Positions 21,283 through 33,440 of a stretch of DNA of 64,000 nucleotides are shown one piece after another; position 1 is the first letter of the stretch, and every line of letters begins with the position of its first letter. Source of the stretch: Prinsepia uniflora (Eukaryota > Streptophyta > Magnoliopsida > Rosales > Rosaceae); assembly GCA_032719365.1 (NCBI GenBank), contig CM064873.1:49598955-49662954 (forward strand), given 5' to 3'. The notes under the pieces were generated by a model that did not search any database, was not told the origin of the DNA, and saw nothing but the letters and a program-made list of their open reading frames with translations. Made by a program: the position numbers and the translations under genes.

Positions 21283-22966
21283 TGTCAAGACCCGTCCGAA
21301 GAGGACTTTGATAATCGTGTCCGATCTTGCTCCTATCTGACAAGTTGACTGAAGTTCCGAAAACACTCTCAGTACTTGTCAGACAAGGGATAACGGTACT
21401 TATTTCCACTCATGCATCCGCCTATCGATCATGCTTGATTTGTTTGCCACAGCCTAGAGGGTCATCAAAACAACGAAAGTGTGAGTGGACAAAATAACTT
21501 CATGCATAGGGTATAACAATATGAACAACTGGCTCTCGAGCTAAATCACATGAAAACCATCTGGACACAAATATCAATAATTCAAAAACACTAAATTTCA
21601 GAGTAAATCACATATCAACATAAGCATGAGTCTTTAAACTCAACAATGTATATATATCAAGGAACGAGTCTTTAAACTCAATATCATATCAGGCCACTCG
21701 GGTCAACGAGTCTTTAAACTCAATATCATATCAGGCCTCTCGGTCATTAAACTCACGAGTCTTTAAACTTGGTATCATATCAAGCCTCCTCACCTACGAG
21801 TCTTTAAACTCATTTTCATAAATATTCATGCCTCAAATCAAGTAAAAACATTTTTAACATGGCCTATGCTGGAAACATAGCTTTCACAAAGCAGTTTCCA
21901 CAAAACCATCGTAAAACAGTGTTTAGAACTCATTTCATAAATATGGAAATCATAAATTCCATTCAAATCAAGTCCATAAAATCATCAGGTAATTATATCA
22001 AATCACCATTCAAATCATTGCAACTAAAATCATGCACTAAATCATGGAAAACATTTATTAGGCATGCATAGCAGTTTTATAAAACTAACGTCCACTCACA
22101 ACCTCCACGCGGTTCGATTCAGAGACGTACGCTCCTCCGTAATTCCAATAACCACCAATCTTGTCAAAAACCATTATCGAGTTCACTAATACATCAAGTA
22201 ATGTCACATTGAAATCTCCTAATTTTATGAGATTCAAATACGTATTTAAAACATATACATATACTTCAGATACACAAAATTATATCGAAACGGTACTCGA
22301 TCGACTCGAAACTTGCGCCAAAATATTCGTTACATCGAATACATTAAAGGTCATGTTGAGCATACTTCGAGAAACGTGCTCACACACCTCCATGCGCCAC
22401 CGCAAGTGGCTGTGTGTGAAGCCCACGCGCCTGCACTATTCATTGTCTTTCTTATTTTCTTTCTTTCTTTTCCCCTCTTTGTTTCCCTATTTTCTCTATA
22501 TCTTTGTGTTCTCACGGTTAGCTGGGGTAATCAGCTAATTGTGTTTTTCAGTTAGCTTTTGTTTAGTTCAGACAAACACACAACACACACGGTTTGAACT
22601 CACAAAGGACACTTGACACCTCAAACCGTGCCACTAATCCAGCCTAAAATGTGACAGGTGTCGCTAATCCATAAACCTCTGTTGAGTCATTAAAATCAGC
22701 AAAGACCAAATTGCCCCTCTAGGCACAAATTACAAAAATGCCCCTCACCATTTTTGACCCATAACTAATCCGTCTGAACTCTTATTTCAACGTGCCGCTT
22801 GTCTATGAACTTAGGAATCCGAAACCTACGCAACCGTCCTTACGGATAGTCCAAAAAGTATCCTGAACAAAAAGTCAACTTTTGGACCACTTAAACCAAG
22901 GGTAAGAACGTCCATTTCAGTTTCAAATTTTCATAATTACCTTTTACGAATTTCCAGATCGTCACA
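21283..22966 (-). mobile_element. Solo LTR, minus orientation, TSD ATGAA
   Basis: It runs from TGTCAAGACCCGTCC to AGATCGTCACA and is flanked by ATGAA at 21278-21282 and 22967-22971. At 1684 bp it is shorter than the other solo LTRs. It carries GAGTCTTTAAACTC copies at about 21629-21812, like the LTR at 105-3139, and the inverted GTGAGTGGAC (21481) / GTCCACTCAC (22090) pair. Confidence 0.88.
21629..21812. repeat. GAGTCTTTAAACTC minisatellite, 5 or more copies
   Basis: The same 14-bp core as at 667-856, with longer spacers containing ATATCATATCA. One copy ends ACTTG instead of ACTC. Confidence 0.8.
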
Positions 22967-23099
22967 ATGAACTCAAGAATAAACAAGTGTCCCTTTCTGG
23001 CAAGGTTTCAAGGGTGAACCTGATATTCGTGGTTGCTTGTCAAACAGGAGTAGGATTCGGCTGTAGTTTACGAGACGTTTCAGGGTTAGGTTCTTGTCA

Positions 23100-23976
23100 A
23101 CTTGTCATTTAAATTTAATTAATTTAAATAAATAATTAACTCCTTTTTATATATTTTTTTGAGATAATAATTACCACCCGAAGAGTCCAATTTTAATTAA
23201 GATTTTATTTTCTCTCTTCTCTCTCATTGATAAATTTTCCTTGTTCTCTATTTACCTTTTAACTCTTGCTTCTGTCATCTTCATATTCGTCTTCTGTGCA
23301 TCTTGAACTTTTCTATTTCTTGCGTTTTTCTTATTTTTAGACACAAATTTTAATTTTTCTATAAATAATTTGATAATGCCCTATAGTAAAATATTTTTAC
23401 AGAAATTTTGACATCATATAATTAAAATAATTGCTTTTTGGAAGAAATTAAAATAATGATAAGCAGTTTATCTTTCTCTCTAGTATGTCAGCTATCAGTA
23501 GTAGTGAATTTCAATTGCCAAGTCTATCTATACGGGAGGGATGGTCCTTGAACAAGAAAGCCTAAGAAATGTTTAACAAGCGGATTGAACCGAAGAGATA
23601 GAATTAGGTAGGTTGATTAAGGATCAAGAGAATAATCGAACTCAAGAAGCCATTAAACTAGGAAAAACTTGAGGAACAAAACTAATGGGAGATTATAGAA
23701 ATGTTAAATGAAAAAGAAAAATAGAAGAGTTGCATGAGAGAACAAAGAAAAAGAAGAAAATATAGATAAGTTAAAGGATGCAAGGATAGAGGAGGAATAT
23801 GAAGATGAGAGAAGAAAGAGTTAAACGGGAAATTGAGAGAATTAAGAAACAATAAGTAATGAGAGAGGTGCAAGAGAATCAAATCTTAATTAGCATATGT
23901 TTTTAGAATATATCTAATTAAAAGTATATTGATTTTAGAGCTAAAATTTTGGTTAATAGCAATGACAGACCCATGA
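23100..23976. other. AT-rich and purine-rich DNA, no gene seen
   Basis: After the LTR end the sequence is AT-rich, then strongly purine-rich (about 23530-23880). The purine-rich part could once have encoded a charged Glu/Lys/Arg-rich protein, such as a decayed gag, but the frame is broken and I cannot assign it. Confidence 0.4.
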
Positions 23977-26712
23977 TGACACACCCCGATCCAGAAAGTT
24001 CATTGGGGACACGTGGGTCCAGGCGTGTTGGGAGACATCTGGACGGTGACGTCCAGATGATGAAAGCTGATTAAATAAAATAATACTATTTTATGAGTCT
24101 AGTGAAAAATAATTGGTCAACATTGATCACCTTTCACCCCATAGCGGAAGCTAGAGTGAGGTCAACGTTTGATGATCATACCGTTATAACTTACTACCTG
24201 AATTGCCTGATCACCGTCATGTCACCCCAAGACTGTAGAGCGGATGTCAGAGAATTTTCTCAGTCTCCTCGAAATTCGTGCACACTAGCAGTACTTGAGG
24301 GGTTAAAAAATACAAGGGTAAGTGGACCCAATATTATTTCAGTAAAAACCATTGATAATAAATAAGTTTAACCCCTTGTTTTACGAAAATTCCAAAACAA
24401 CCACAAGGTAACTTGCACGTATAACGAGAAGTGATAATGACATAATATAAACCCGTAATGCACAATAAGTCATGTCAAATCGTGAATGTGTCACTACAAC
24501 AACCCACTAAACAATTTCACTTGAGTCGTAAATAACAACACGGTGTCTTGCTCACGTACCTCGACCACGTGTAGGATTGTGTTCAATCCACCGTCACCTC
24601 GAGTCTTAGAGCTCGGCGACAGGATTGGCGCTTTTAACTAGTATAGCGAGCAGCGTGGGTGAGCGATCACTTGCAGTACTGGTCTGGGGCCTACAGACGG
24701 GTACTAGGCACCGAGGACTAGTATGCAAATGCATCGTGTGACTCGACTACATGCATACTATGCATCATCATCATATCAATACATAACCATTAAACCCTTG
24801 CATACATTGTAAATCAAGCATTTCAAGCATAATCACAAGTAACATATATCAAGTCATGCATGCCCAAAGATATATGAGATATATCATCGTAAAACGTGCA
24901 AAAACATAACATATTAAAAATCAATATAGGGAAGTGGGTCCACTCACAAACTTGTCGGGGAGTCGAAATCACCTGACCTACAAAACTTTCACAAGCTCCA
25001 AGCCCAGATTACACTACCGACATCAACCATAAGGGTTACTACTCGAATATAACTTAAAACTCTAAGAAACCCCACTAGAATTGCCCAAAACATTACTTAG
25101 ACTACTCAAAAGGGGCTGGAATGTAGTTAACACTGTTGAAAACGACCAGAAACAGCACCCAAGTGCCGATGTGGGCCAGAAAAGGGCCCCACGCGCCGCC
25201 ACGTCCCAGCGGAGGGCCGAAAAAGTGGCTCACGCACCCCCACGTGCCAACTAGAGGCCTCAGGTGCTGGCCACACATGCCCATGTGTGGCCACGTGCCC
25301 TCATGCCCACGTTACCCTTTGTTGCACATGTGTTACAGTGCAACACATGTCGCATGTGCAGCACAGTGCGACATGTCTCGCACATTCGGCATATTCTAGG
25401 AATATTCCTACATTCGGCATATTCTAGGAATATTCCTTCCCTGGCGTCTGCTTTGACACCATTAAAACCTAACGAAATATGTTAATGCCGTTAGCAGATT
25501 CTGTTAATTTCTAATGGCATCAGTCAACTTTGACGGTTGGTCCAATCGCTGAAATCTTGCCGGAAAAGGTTACTAGACAGTTGTCCCCGCCGCCGTTCAT
25601 GACAAATGGAAACTGGAAAATAGCCCATTTCGATTAGGATTTCATCTACAGATTAAGAATTTAGCCTAGAGTTTGAATTTGTATCTAATGAGGCTCGAAT
25701 CGAGCTTAGAATCCTCGAAGAGCCAAAGATCCGCGAACAACACACAACATCGACCTAGGTCTAAATCTTGCCAAAAGTAACATGCAATTAGTCCACGACA
25801 TCGTTCATCACCTCAATATACTTATAAGAGTAAGGAGAATCGATATTACCTTCTCTAGAGTCTAAAATCTGTGGGTCTGAAATGGGTCTCCCACCATTGT
25901 TGTTCCTAGCACCAGAAAATCACATGCAAGCCCAGGGTTCGCTTCCCCGTGATGAGACGAAGTGGAAGTTGTGCTTTAGGGTTTGAACTGATACGTGATT
26001 CGAGCTCCACCCTCCGAGTTTCATTTAGGTTCAGAGTCGGGTTAAGCCACCCATTGTGGCCACGACGTTCCTGAGGGTCACACCATTAAGTTTGGCAGCC
26101 AACGAGTGCCACCACGATGCATCAGTGTCATCTAAGAGGTTTGAAGGCCTGGTTGGCGTTTGTTTCTCGGTTCTTACTTCAATACCATGATCCCTGATTT
26201 CTCACGGTGGTGGCAGTTCAATCAAGGCAATGTGAAAAAGGGGAAAATGGTGGTTCAGTCACCTGGTCGTTCTGTGGGTTGTGTGCTCATGGTTATGGGT
26301 TTGGTGTGTGAGATTGTCTGGGCACAGAAGCAGTACACAAGAGCCCTTGAATACTCTAGGATGTTTCTTACCAGATGAGCATCATAGAGTCAGGGGCTAC
26401 TGACGAGTTTTGGGCCTTCCCTATTGGGAATTGGTCTGAATATGGGTAGCAAGTAGCAGTTAATGTTAATTGTAGTGTTGAGTTCCAAGTTGGGCATGGG
26501 CCATACTAAGGCTTACAACCTATGTTTTGGGCTAATAAAACACATAATCCATCCCTTAATCAAACAAATTGGACAAAACAATAACTCACAAGGTCCCGTC
26601 TAACCCAAAAGAGTCCTACACAAGCCCAAATAAAATCCAAGCTGGATGAATAGGGGTAAAATGGCAATTTCTACAATTATTTATTTGAATTTCTAATACG
26701 GGGGATGTATCA
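23977..26712 (-). mobile_element. Probable solo LTR, minus orientation, ends uncertain
   Basis: It starts TGACACACCCCGATCC after GATGA. Inside are the CCACTCACA motif (24938-24946) and CGCG-type repeats (about 25184-25210), as in other LTRs here. The right end near GGGGATGTATCA is decayed and I found no matching target duplication, so this end is a guess. Confidence 0.5.
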
Positions 26713-26831
26713 TAGGAATTTACATGGGAGGTTCAATGTATAAAATGAAAAAAAAAATTGGGAAGTAAAAATATCCTTTAAAACTATAGGATACTATTAA
26801 AATTCATAATTTATAAAAAAAAAATTAAAAA

Positions 26832-28815
26832 TTATAATTGTCCACGACGACTTTTCATATTATGAATGTGTTGCATTATAGCTTCATTATCATTACAAAC
26901 GAAGATATCCCTTTCGATGTAAATAATCAAACTATCACTCAACCATAGATCTCCCATTCTATTACGGAGTGGAGTTTTCACAATATTCATAGTGGATAAT
27001 ACTCTCTCCACTGAAGCAGTTGCAACTAATAGTACTAAGGCCAGTGTAAGAAGCAAATACACATGCTTGTATACTTTATGCTTCCCCGTCTTGACCATTT
27101 CATTTGCAAGACTACTAATTCCTTTCAAACTTAAAAACCCATTACTCAAATGCATATCATGAATAAAAATCCCAAGTTGATCCTCAATTGTAAAGAGTTC
27201 TTGAGAACTAAATTCTTGAGGATAATATTCCGCAAAACGAAGTAATTTTTGTTTATCAGATGCCGATAAGGAATTATCTGCACTAGAGCCATGACATTCA
27301 TATTATCTTTATCTTTATTTTTTAATTCTTTTGACAAGTCATTTGTAACTTCCAAAATTGATCTCATAAAAAAGAGATGAAGCACAAACTAAAAAGTTTG
27401 AATATCTTCAAATGATCTATTTGCTTCACCTAAATGATCCATCGAATCACATTTATAATCAATTGAAGCACTTTCACAATGGATTTGAACAAAAAAATAA
27501 TGCTTACCAAATTACCATAATGTGAGTTCCACTGTGTATCACCCACACGTTTAGACTAGTTTCTTGATTTAAATCTCGTCCTGTTTCAAGACAATTATCG
27601 TCAAGAGTTTCCATAAGATCCTTTTGTAGTTTATCTTTAAGAAAATCATTGTGCTTAGACGATGCTCCAATAATATTAACAAGGCCATTAGCCGTTGTGA
27701 AAAAATTGGCAACACCATCATGACCTTTTGGCACTGCCACAAGAGCTAATTGAAGTTGATGTGCAAAACAATGAACATAAAATGCATAAAGATTTTCTTT
27801 CAAAAGTTTTGCTTTAAGGCCATTGAACTCACTTTTTATATTAGTAGCTCCATCATAACCTTGTCCTTGTAGCATGCACATGCTAATGTCGATTGTATAC
27901 ACCAATTTGCTATAGCATCTTTTAGTGTGCTTAAAGAGTTATCCGCAACATGTTGGACTCAAAAAAAACTTTTAATTACATGTCCCCTTTTGTCTACATA
28001 ATGACATACCACCGTCATTTGCTCCTTTGTTGAACAGTCACGTGATTCATCAACCATTATTGAAAAGAACTCGGCATTCACATCCTTGTTGATAGCATCA
28101 ATGGTTTCAACTGCACATGTATTAACATGATCCTTTTGAATTTTAGGAACTATTAGCTTGAGATTCGTCGGAACATTATCAGACAAACCAGATTTCACCT
28201 TCACATCATTATTTGCAGAAAATTTCATGAGCTCCACATAATTTCCCTGTTGCTTGAACTTCCTGTTTCATCATGAGCACTAAAAGAGAGACCTTACATA
28301 AAAAAAAAAATCTAGTGCAATCAATTCCCGCATTCAAGCATATGTGGTAGTTTATGATCTTGGTTTGATTGCTTGACAACAATTGTTTCGATATGTTGAT
28401 TTTAATTCATAAGATCAACCAAGCTTGTCTAGCTTGATTATGAACACTACCAATCCCTTCAATTTCCTCCCTACAGTTTTCTTTCTTCTTCCAATTTCTA
28501 AAACCTATCTCCGTGAAGTCATCATTACAGACTAGCTCAAAATTAGTTTTAAATAAATAGCAGGGAAGGAAAAATCCCGCATCTTTATTCTTACTATACT
28601 CCAACCAGATGAACTCATCAAACTAATCATAGTTGGAGCGTCGATTATACCCCGAAATTCTTGCTTGTGGAATATATTCAACATTCATTTTTGGTTGAAA
28701 AGGACCCTTAAGTATATTGGTTCTTCGAATTTCATCGTGAATGTTATAATCATAATCCAATATTCGAGGACAAAGACCAGGATCTCCAGGAAGGTTGCTT
28801 AAAATATCATTCCAT
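26832..28815 (-). pseudogene. Broken hAT transposase (TTF-finger / DUF4371 / hAT dimerisation)
   Basis: Read on the minus strand, three homologous blocks lie in the correct order for plant TTF-type zinc-finger hAT proteins. The N-terminal finger region is at about 28407-28815 (motifs LPGDPGLCPRILDYD, KDAGFFLPCYLF, SVHNQAR). A DUF4371 RNase-H-like core is at 27504-28237 (VDESRD, GQGYDGATN, FYVHCFAHQLQLALVA). The hAT C-terminal dimerisation domain is at 26832-27155 (ATASVERVLSTM, LRNRMGD, YIERDIF, RRGQL). Stops and frameshifts separate the pieces, including an in-frame stop just before the DEF.W.EYS block. It is too broken to make a transposase. Terminal inverted repeats were not identified. 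Confidence 0.85.
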
Positions 28816-29297
28816 AACTATATAATAAAAGAGAACACATGAAACTTTCTAGATAATATATTAATGTGTTTCTCAAAACTTAATCATCACCACTTGGTCC
28901 ACTTAAATATATTCTTATTTAATGTATTAATGTGTTTCCCAAAACTCAATCATCACTAATTCACTTTTTACAAAAATTAATCATCAACACATCACAATAC
29001 AATTATGTTTCTCAAGCCATAATATCACCAAATTATTATTGCCCATAACTATATACAAGCATAAACCACAACAATACTACATCACACTATCGTACAATAT
29101 AACCCATTGCCCATTGCTCACACAACCCATGTCTGTTACCATTGTCTCCCAATTCATATTGTGCCCATTGACCACATCTCTACACACTATACAACAACTC
29201 ACAACCTCGCAGGACCGTAAGCACAAGCACAGCTCACAGTCACAGGACTGCAAGCACAAGTTTTGAACCCATTTTTTCGTCCCAATTCATTATTAAA
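28816..29297. other. AT-rich flank of the hAT remnant with a short tandem duplication
   Basis: A block of about 66 bp beginning TATTAATGTGTTTC with CAAAACTTAATCATCA is repeated at about 28857 and 28923 with substitutions. The rest is AT/CA-rich without a frame. It may be the 5' region of the hAT element. Confidence 0.45.
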
Positions 29298-29753
29298 TGA
29301 TTCGCGTAAACTCGGCATTTAATTAAACACTTAATTCATGTAATCTCAATTTTAAAACCTTTGTTTGTAGAATGTAGTATGCAATAAGTAGGGATCGTTC
29401 TGGACTGAGGAATTGAGAGACATTTAAAACAAGTAGTATAAATAATATAAGAAGGGGGGAGGGGTGCAATTTTGTAGCCGAAGGTACAATTTACAAACTA
29501 AGAATTGAAATTCGAATGCTAACTTGAACTTACAAACCGTAGATTCGTTTCATAGACAAAACCGACATTTTTACGAAAGCATTTCCAATTTAACAATTAC
29601 ATTATTTAATATACTCTTAACCAACATATAAACAAGCAACACCATTATCCACTTACCATGCCCACACGCCAATATTTGCACATATTTAACCAATCACGAA
29701 ATCTTACCTTTATTACCTTGATTACCATCATAAATTCTTCATATTGCAAATAT
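29298..29753 (-). mobile_element. LTR fragment of Athila/Tat-like Ty3 element (left copy)
   Basis: From TGATTCGCGTAAACTC onward this is a diverged direct repeat of 38244-38700. The other copy adjoins a TGGCGCC-type primer site, which makes both LTRs of a minus-strand element, with this copy as the 3' LTR. The match ends at about ATTGCAAAT, where a 5S-like repeat begins. Confidence 0.65.
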
Positions 29754-29754
29754 C

Positions 29755-29905
29755 ATGACCCGACCACCTATCACGATATTGTCCTCCTTGGGCCCAGCCC
29801 TCATGGTTTTGTTTCTGGGAACTCACGCGCAACTTCTGATTGGGTCACCCATCCTGGGATTACTCAAGTCTAAACTCGCTTAAATTTGGAGTTCTAACCA
29901 AACCC
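29755..29905 (-). repeat. 5S-rRNA-derived repeat (Cassandra/TRIM-like)
   Basis: On the minus strand it contains a 5S-like box A region (29876-29889, TTTAAGCGAG) and an intact box C core, AGGATGGGTGACC (about 29843-29855), in the right order and roughly right spacing. It then runs into a stretch ending GGACAATATCGTG. This resembles the 5S-derived part of Cassandra-type TRIM LTRs. It is too diverged to be a 5S gene. Confidence 0.6.
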
Positions 29906-31417
29906 AAAGTTAGTGAGCTCCCAAAACTTTGGAGTTCCAACCAAACCCAAAACTTAACTCAAACTCAAAACTTATTACCTTCCGAGAGATTCAAAACATT
30001 TTTCTTTTCTGTTTTTTTTTTCAACTTTTTCTCTCGCGTTTCCTTTGTTTTTTTTACCCTTTTTTTCATTTTTTTTTCATTTTTTTTTTAAATTTGTTTT
30101 CTTTTCATCTTTAAAGGTAATGCAATGTATAACAATGTAGTTTGGGCAAGTTAATCCGTACACACACATACAAGTCTTCAAACATCATTAGCACTTTCTT
30201 TTTCTTGCCATCTTCATGTCCTCAACCAAATCTTTCAAACGAGGGTAAAAGGTTTCTATACTAGGCTCACAACTCGTGCGCACAATTAGGAACTCATAGA
30301 TATTTAGATATGTGGTGGCAACTCTAATATCTTAGTCATATCCAAAATCAGAGAGTTTATTGAATTAAAAGCTTTGAAAATCATACAAAAGTAAGTTCTA
30401 GTACTCTAGAGTCCATTAAAAGCTATGGAAAATAGTTGTGAGGGATATGTGTATCAATTTAAACTAAGAACTCTACAAATCACTCATCAAAGATATATAT
30501 AGCTCTAATGCTCACATAGGATTCATATGATTAAAACTTATTTTAACATGTTCGTTTTTGTACCAGTTTATTATGCACTATCTACTACAAGTCATAAATA
30601 TTCAAGCACAACGTATTAACAATTGAATTCAAATTTTTAGTGAACATCTTTTAGCCATATCTTATCCTGTTTTCCCTCTATTTTTTTTTAATCATTGACA
30701 TGTTAAGGGCATCCTAAGACTCTGCAAAACACTAAATTATAAACAAAAAATCTCTTCTTTTTTTGTTGTGTTTTTTTGGAAAGAAGTAATTAATTTTTTT
30801 TTAAAAGAAAAATTTTTTCTTTTAAAAAAAAAATTGAAATTGAAAACTGTTTTAAAAACCATGTTTGGAAAAAAAAATTGAAAACGATTTTAAAAACAAT
30901 TTTTGAAAACAAATTTATTTTTATAACAATTTGTAAAACGATTTTAAAACGGAATGGTTTTATGAAAACAAGTTTTTAAAAACAATTTTTTAAAACGTGT
31001 TTTTGAAAACAATTTTTTTAAACGATTTTTTGAAAACAAATAAAAGTGTAAGCCCTTTCTACCACACTTCAAATCTACATTGTCCTTAATGTACTGAAGC
31101 ATAAAGCAAATGAACATAGAATTTAAGCAATTAAGAAGGTTTTACGAAAATTAAAGCAATAAAACAATAAGTAAACAAAATAAAAGAGAGTGAAGGGCTT
31201 CAGAAAGCAAAGCTGCGTTGATGATTCTTTCATAGCTCTAGAACACATTGGGTTACCTCCCAACAAGTGCTTTTAGTTTTAACGTCTATTCAACCTAGAC
31301 TAAGTGCTTCAATTAATTCATACGATGTGAAGCCTAAGCACTTTTTAGAACTCCACATTGTGCTTACCAATTGCATCTAGGCAAGGCTTCAATCCATCAA
31401 GAATCCGAGGGTCTAGT
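29906..31417. other. AT-rich interior of Athila/Tat-like element, poly-T region
   Basis: Long T-rich tracts (about 30000-30110) could be the minus-strand polypurine tract region. An A/T-rich stretch with repeated TTTTAAAA-type runs follows (about 30780-31040). The block ACATTGGGTTACCTCCCAACAAG (31241-31275, given here in part) resembles a segment common in Tat/Athila interiors. No gag or pol frame is recognisable. Confidence 0.4.
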
Positions 31418-31930
31418 TGTGATGACCCGTCCTGAATTAGCAGGATTAATTAAGAATTAATGACGGATTAGCGAGACTAATCAGGGATTAGACGAGGATT
31501 AGCGGACGAGCAGGGTGAAATGACGATTTTGCCCTTAGAATGGGCGAATCGTTGACTTTTTGTTCAGGCGGTCAAATGGACTTTGGCCGATAACTGTGAC
31601 GTAGTTCGGGTCGTCACGAGTTCATATATAGGTGGCACGCTCGATTATGAAGTTCGAGGAAGAAGTTATGATTTTTGGAAGTTCAGGGGCATTTTGGTAA
31701 TTTGGTTGAATATGAGCAAATAGTTGACTTTTGACCCGGGAGGTCCGATGGCCGAGGGCCGAGGACCGTTACGTAGGTCAAGATGATACGAATCCGTAGA
31801 CAGGCGGCACGTCAAATTTGGACGTTCGACGGAGAAGTTACGGTTCACGGAAGTTCCGTGACACTATTGCACGAAGTTCGAGATGGATTGACATTTGTCA
31901 TTATTGTGGGCAAGGTATTTTCCCAAGCAA

Positions 31931-31966
31931 CCATTGGATGAGTGACAAGTGTCATTCATCCACTGG
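31931..31966. repeat. Conserved LTR hairpin, extended stem
   Basis: GGATGAGTGACA (31936-31947) faces TGTCATTCATCC (31950-31961), 11 of 12 pairs plus a G-T. The flanks CCATT and ACTGG extend the stem with one further mismatch. Confidence 0.85.
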
Positions 31967-33123
31967 CCACCATGCCACATACATACATATTTCCCCTCCC
32001 TCATTCACACGATTTTCCCGATCTCACTAAACCCGATCAACCCTTACCACACACCACCCCAACCCTCATCTGTCTTCATTGCATCTTGAGTGAGTAACTG
32101 AGTGAGAGAGTGACTGGGAGGCAGCGGCAGGATGCACAATCACCGTGGACGGCGGAGGACCTTGTGCACGGTAAGCTCGGTTATGCCCATTTCATATTAT
32201 TTTTTATTTCGAACGTTATGGACAGTTTTGGTTAATTAGGATGGGTTTATTATGATGTTAGGAAGGTTTTAGGATGAGTTTGGACGGCGGTTGACGGCTG
32301 TGAAGCCCAGGGGAGATTTTGAAAGATTGAACCGTGAAGGGGAGTGTGACACAGTCGGGTTTTGGACGGTTTTCTTTGGATTTGATGATAGGAATGGATA
32401 GGAAATGATAAACTAGGAAGTGTAGGCTTGGATTGGATCGAAATCGGGCTAGAAATAAGAGAGAATGGAGTGAACCGGTCACTCCGGTTGGACCAGACCG
32501 GATTGCAGAAATAAACCGGACCAGCCAGTTCGCGGGAGGTTGAAGATGCATTGTGCATGTGCTCGTGAGGCCCACGCGCAGGCCGTTCTTAGGGCGCATG
32601 AGGGCACATGCTCCCTCCTTTGGGGAAAGTTTCAACACTTTAAATCATTTATTTGATGTAACGAACATTTTAGGACTAGTTTCGTGTCAATCGGACATCA
32701 TTTCGATATAGTTCGGGTTGTCCGAAGGTTTAGGTTCGCGTTTAAAAATAGTTAGAAATTATAGAAAATTACGGGGTTTTAGTGAGGGGTTATATAAGTT
32801 GTTAGTGATCCTATAAGGTAATTTGGACAGGTTCGGGAATCCCGGAGGCGATGATTGGTCCGGGAAGACGTTTTAGCACGCGTATCGAGGCGCCGTTTCG
32901 GACGGTCTGTGAATGGACTTGTTTTATGAATTCAATGCATGCATAAATGTTTTATAATTGTTTTAGAATATACTTTGTGATGCCATGAGTGCATTTGTTT
33001 GTGGTAGCCTAGGATTTACGTAGTTGCACTTATTTCGAGATTTACGGTTTTATACGATGCTTATACGTGCTAGGTTTTCAACGAGGGTTTAATAAGTGGA
33101 TTTTGGATTTGGAAATATGAACT

Positions 33124-33440
33124 CGGGTATGAAGCCCATTTGATTTATAACTCTCGGACTTGGAGTCCATTTGATTTGACGAGAAATCGGACCGAGGGTC
33201 CATTTGAGATATACGATCGGACCGAGGGCCCCGTTGGTTTACAAGTTCGGGCTTGAGGCCCAGGTTACTGTAATATCGGGCCTGAGGCCCATTTGACTAT
33301 AGTATCGGGCTTGAGGCCCCGTTGGTTGTGAAATCGGGCTTGAGGCCCAGTTGGTTTATGGTTTTGGGCTTAGGGCCCAGTTAGTCGTGATATCGGGCTA
33401 GATGCCCAGTTGATTGTAACATCGGGCTTGAGTCCCAGTT
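33124..33440. repeat. GGGC/GCCC hairpin minisatellite, about 10 units
   Basis: Units of about 30 bp each hold a short inverted repeat. Arms include GGGC/GCCC, GGACT/AGTCC, GGACC/GGTCC and GGGCC/GGCCC. Both arms differ together between units. Spacers contain ...TTTGATT or ...GTTGGTT. It corresponds to 10106-10207 in the LARD LTR. Confidence 0.8.

Larger units (their letters stand above)
19050..23099 (+). mobile_element. 3' LTR of old plus-strand element, interrupted
   Basis: It begins near TAGTAACGAC (a decayed TGTAACGAC) after the polypurine tract and ends at about TTCTTGTCA. Removing the solo LTR at 21283-22966 leaves about 2.4 kb. In sense order it has a GTGAGTGGAC motif near 20283 and a five-unit repeat at about 20800-21003. 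No TSD can be tested, because the 5' part of the element lies outside the window. Confidence 0.6.

Noticed and set aside
26160..26378. Small 72-codon ORF as a host gene
   Set aside because: It lies inside an LTR-like region, has no recognised domain and no intron/exon context.
29755..29905. A functional 5S rRNA gene
   Set aside because: Only part of the 5S sequence is recognisable and it is diverged outside the box A and box C regions. There is no T-run terminator in the right place.
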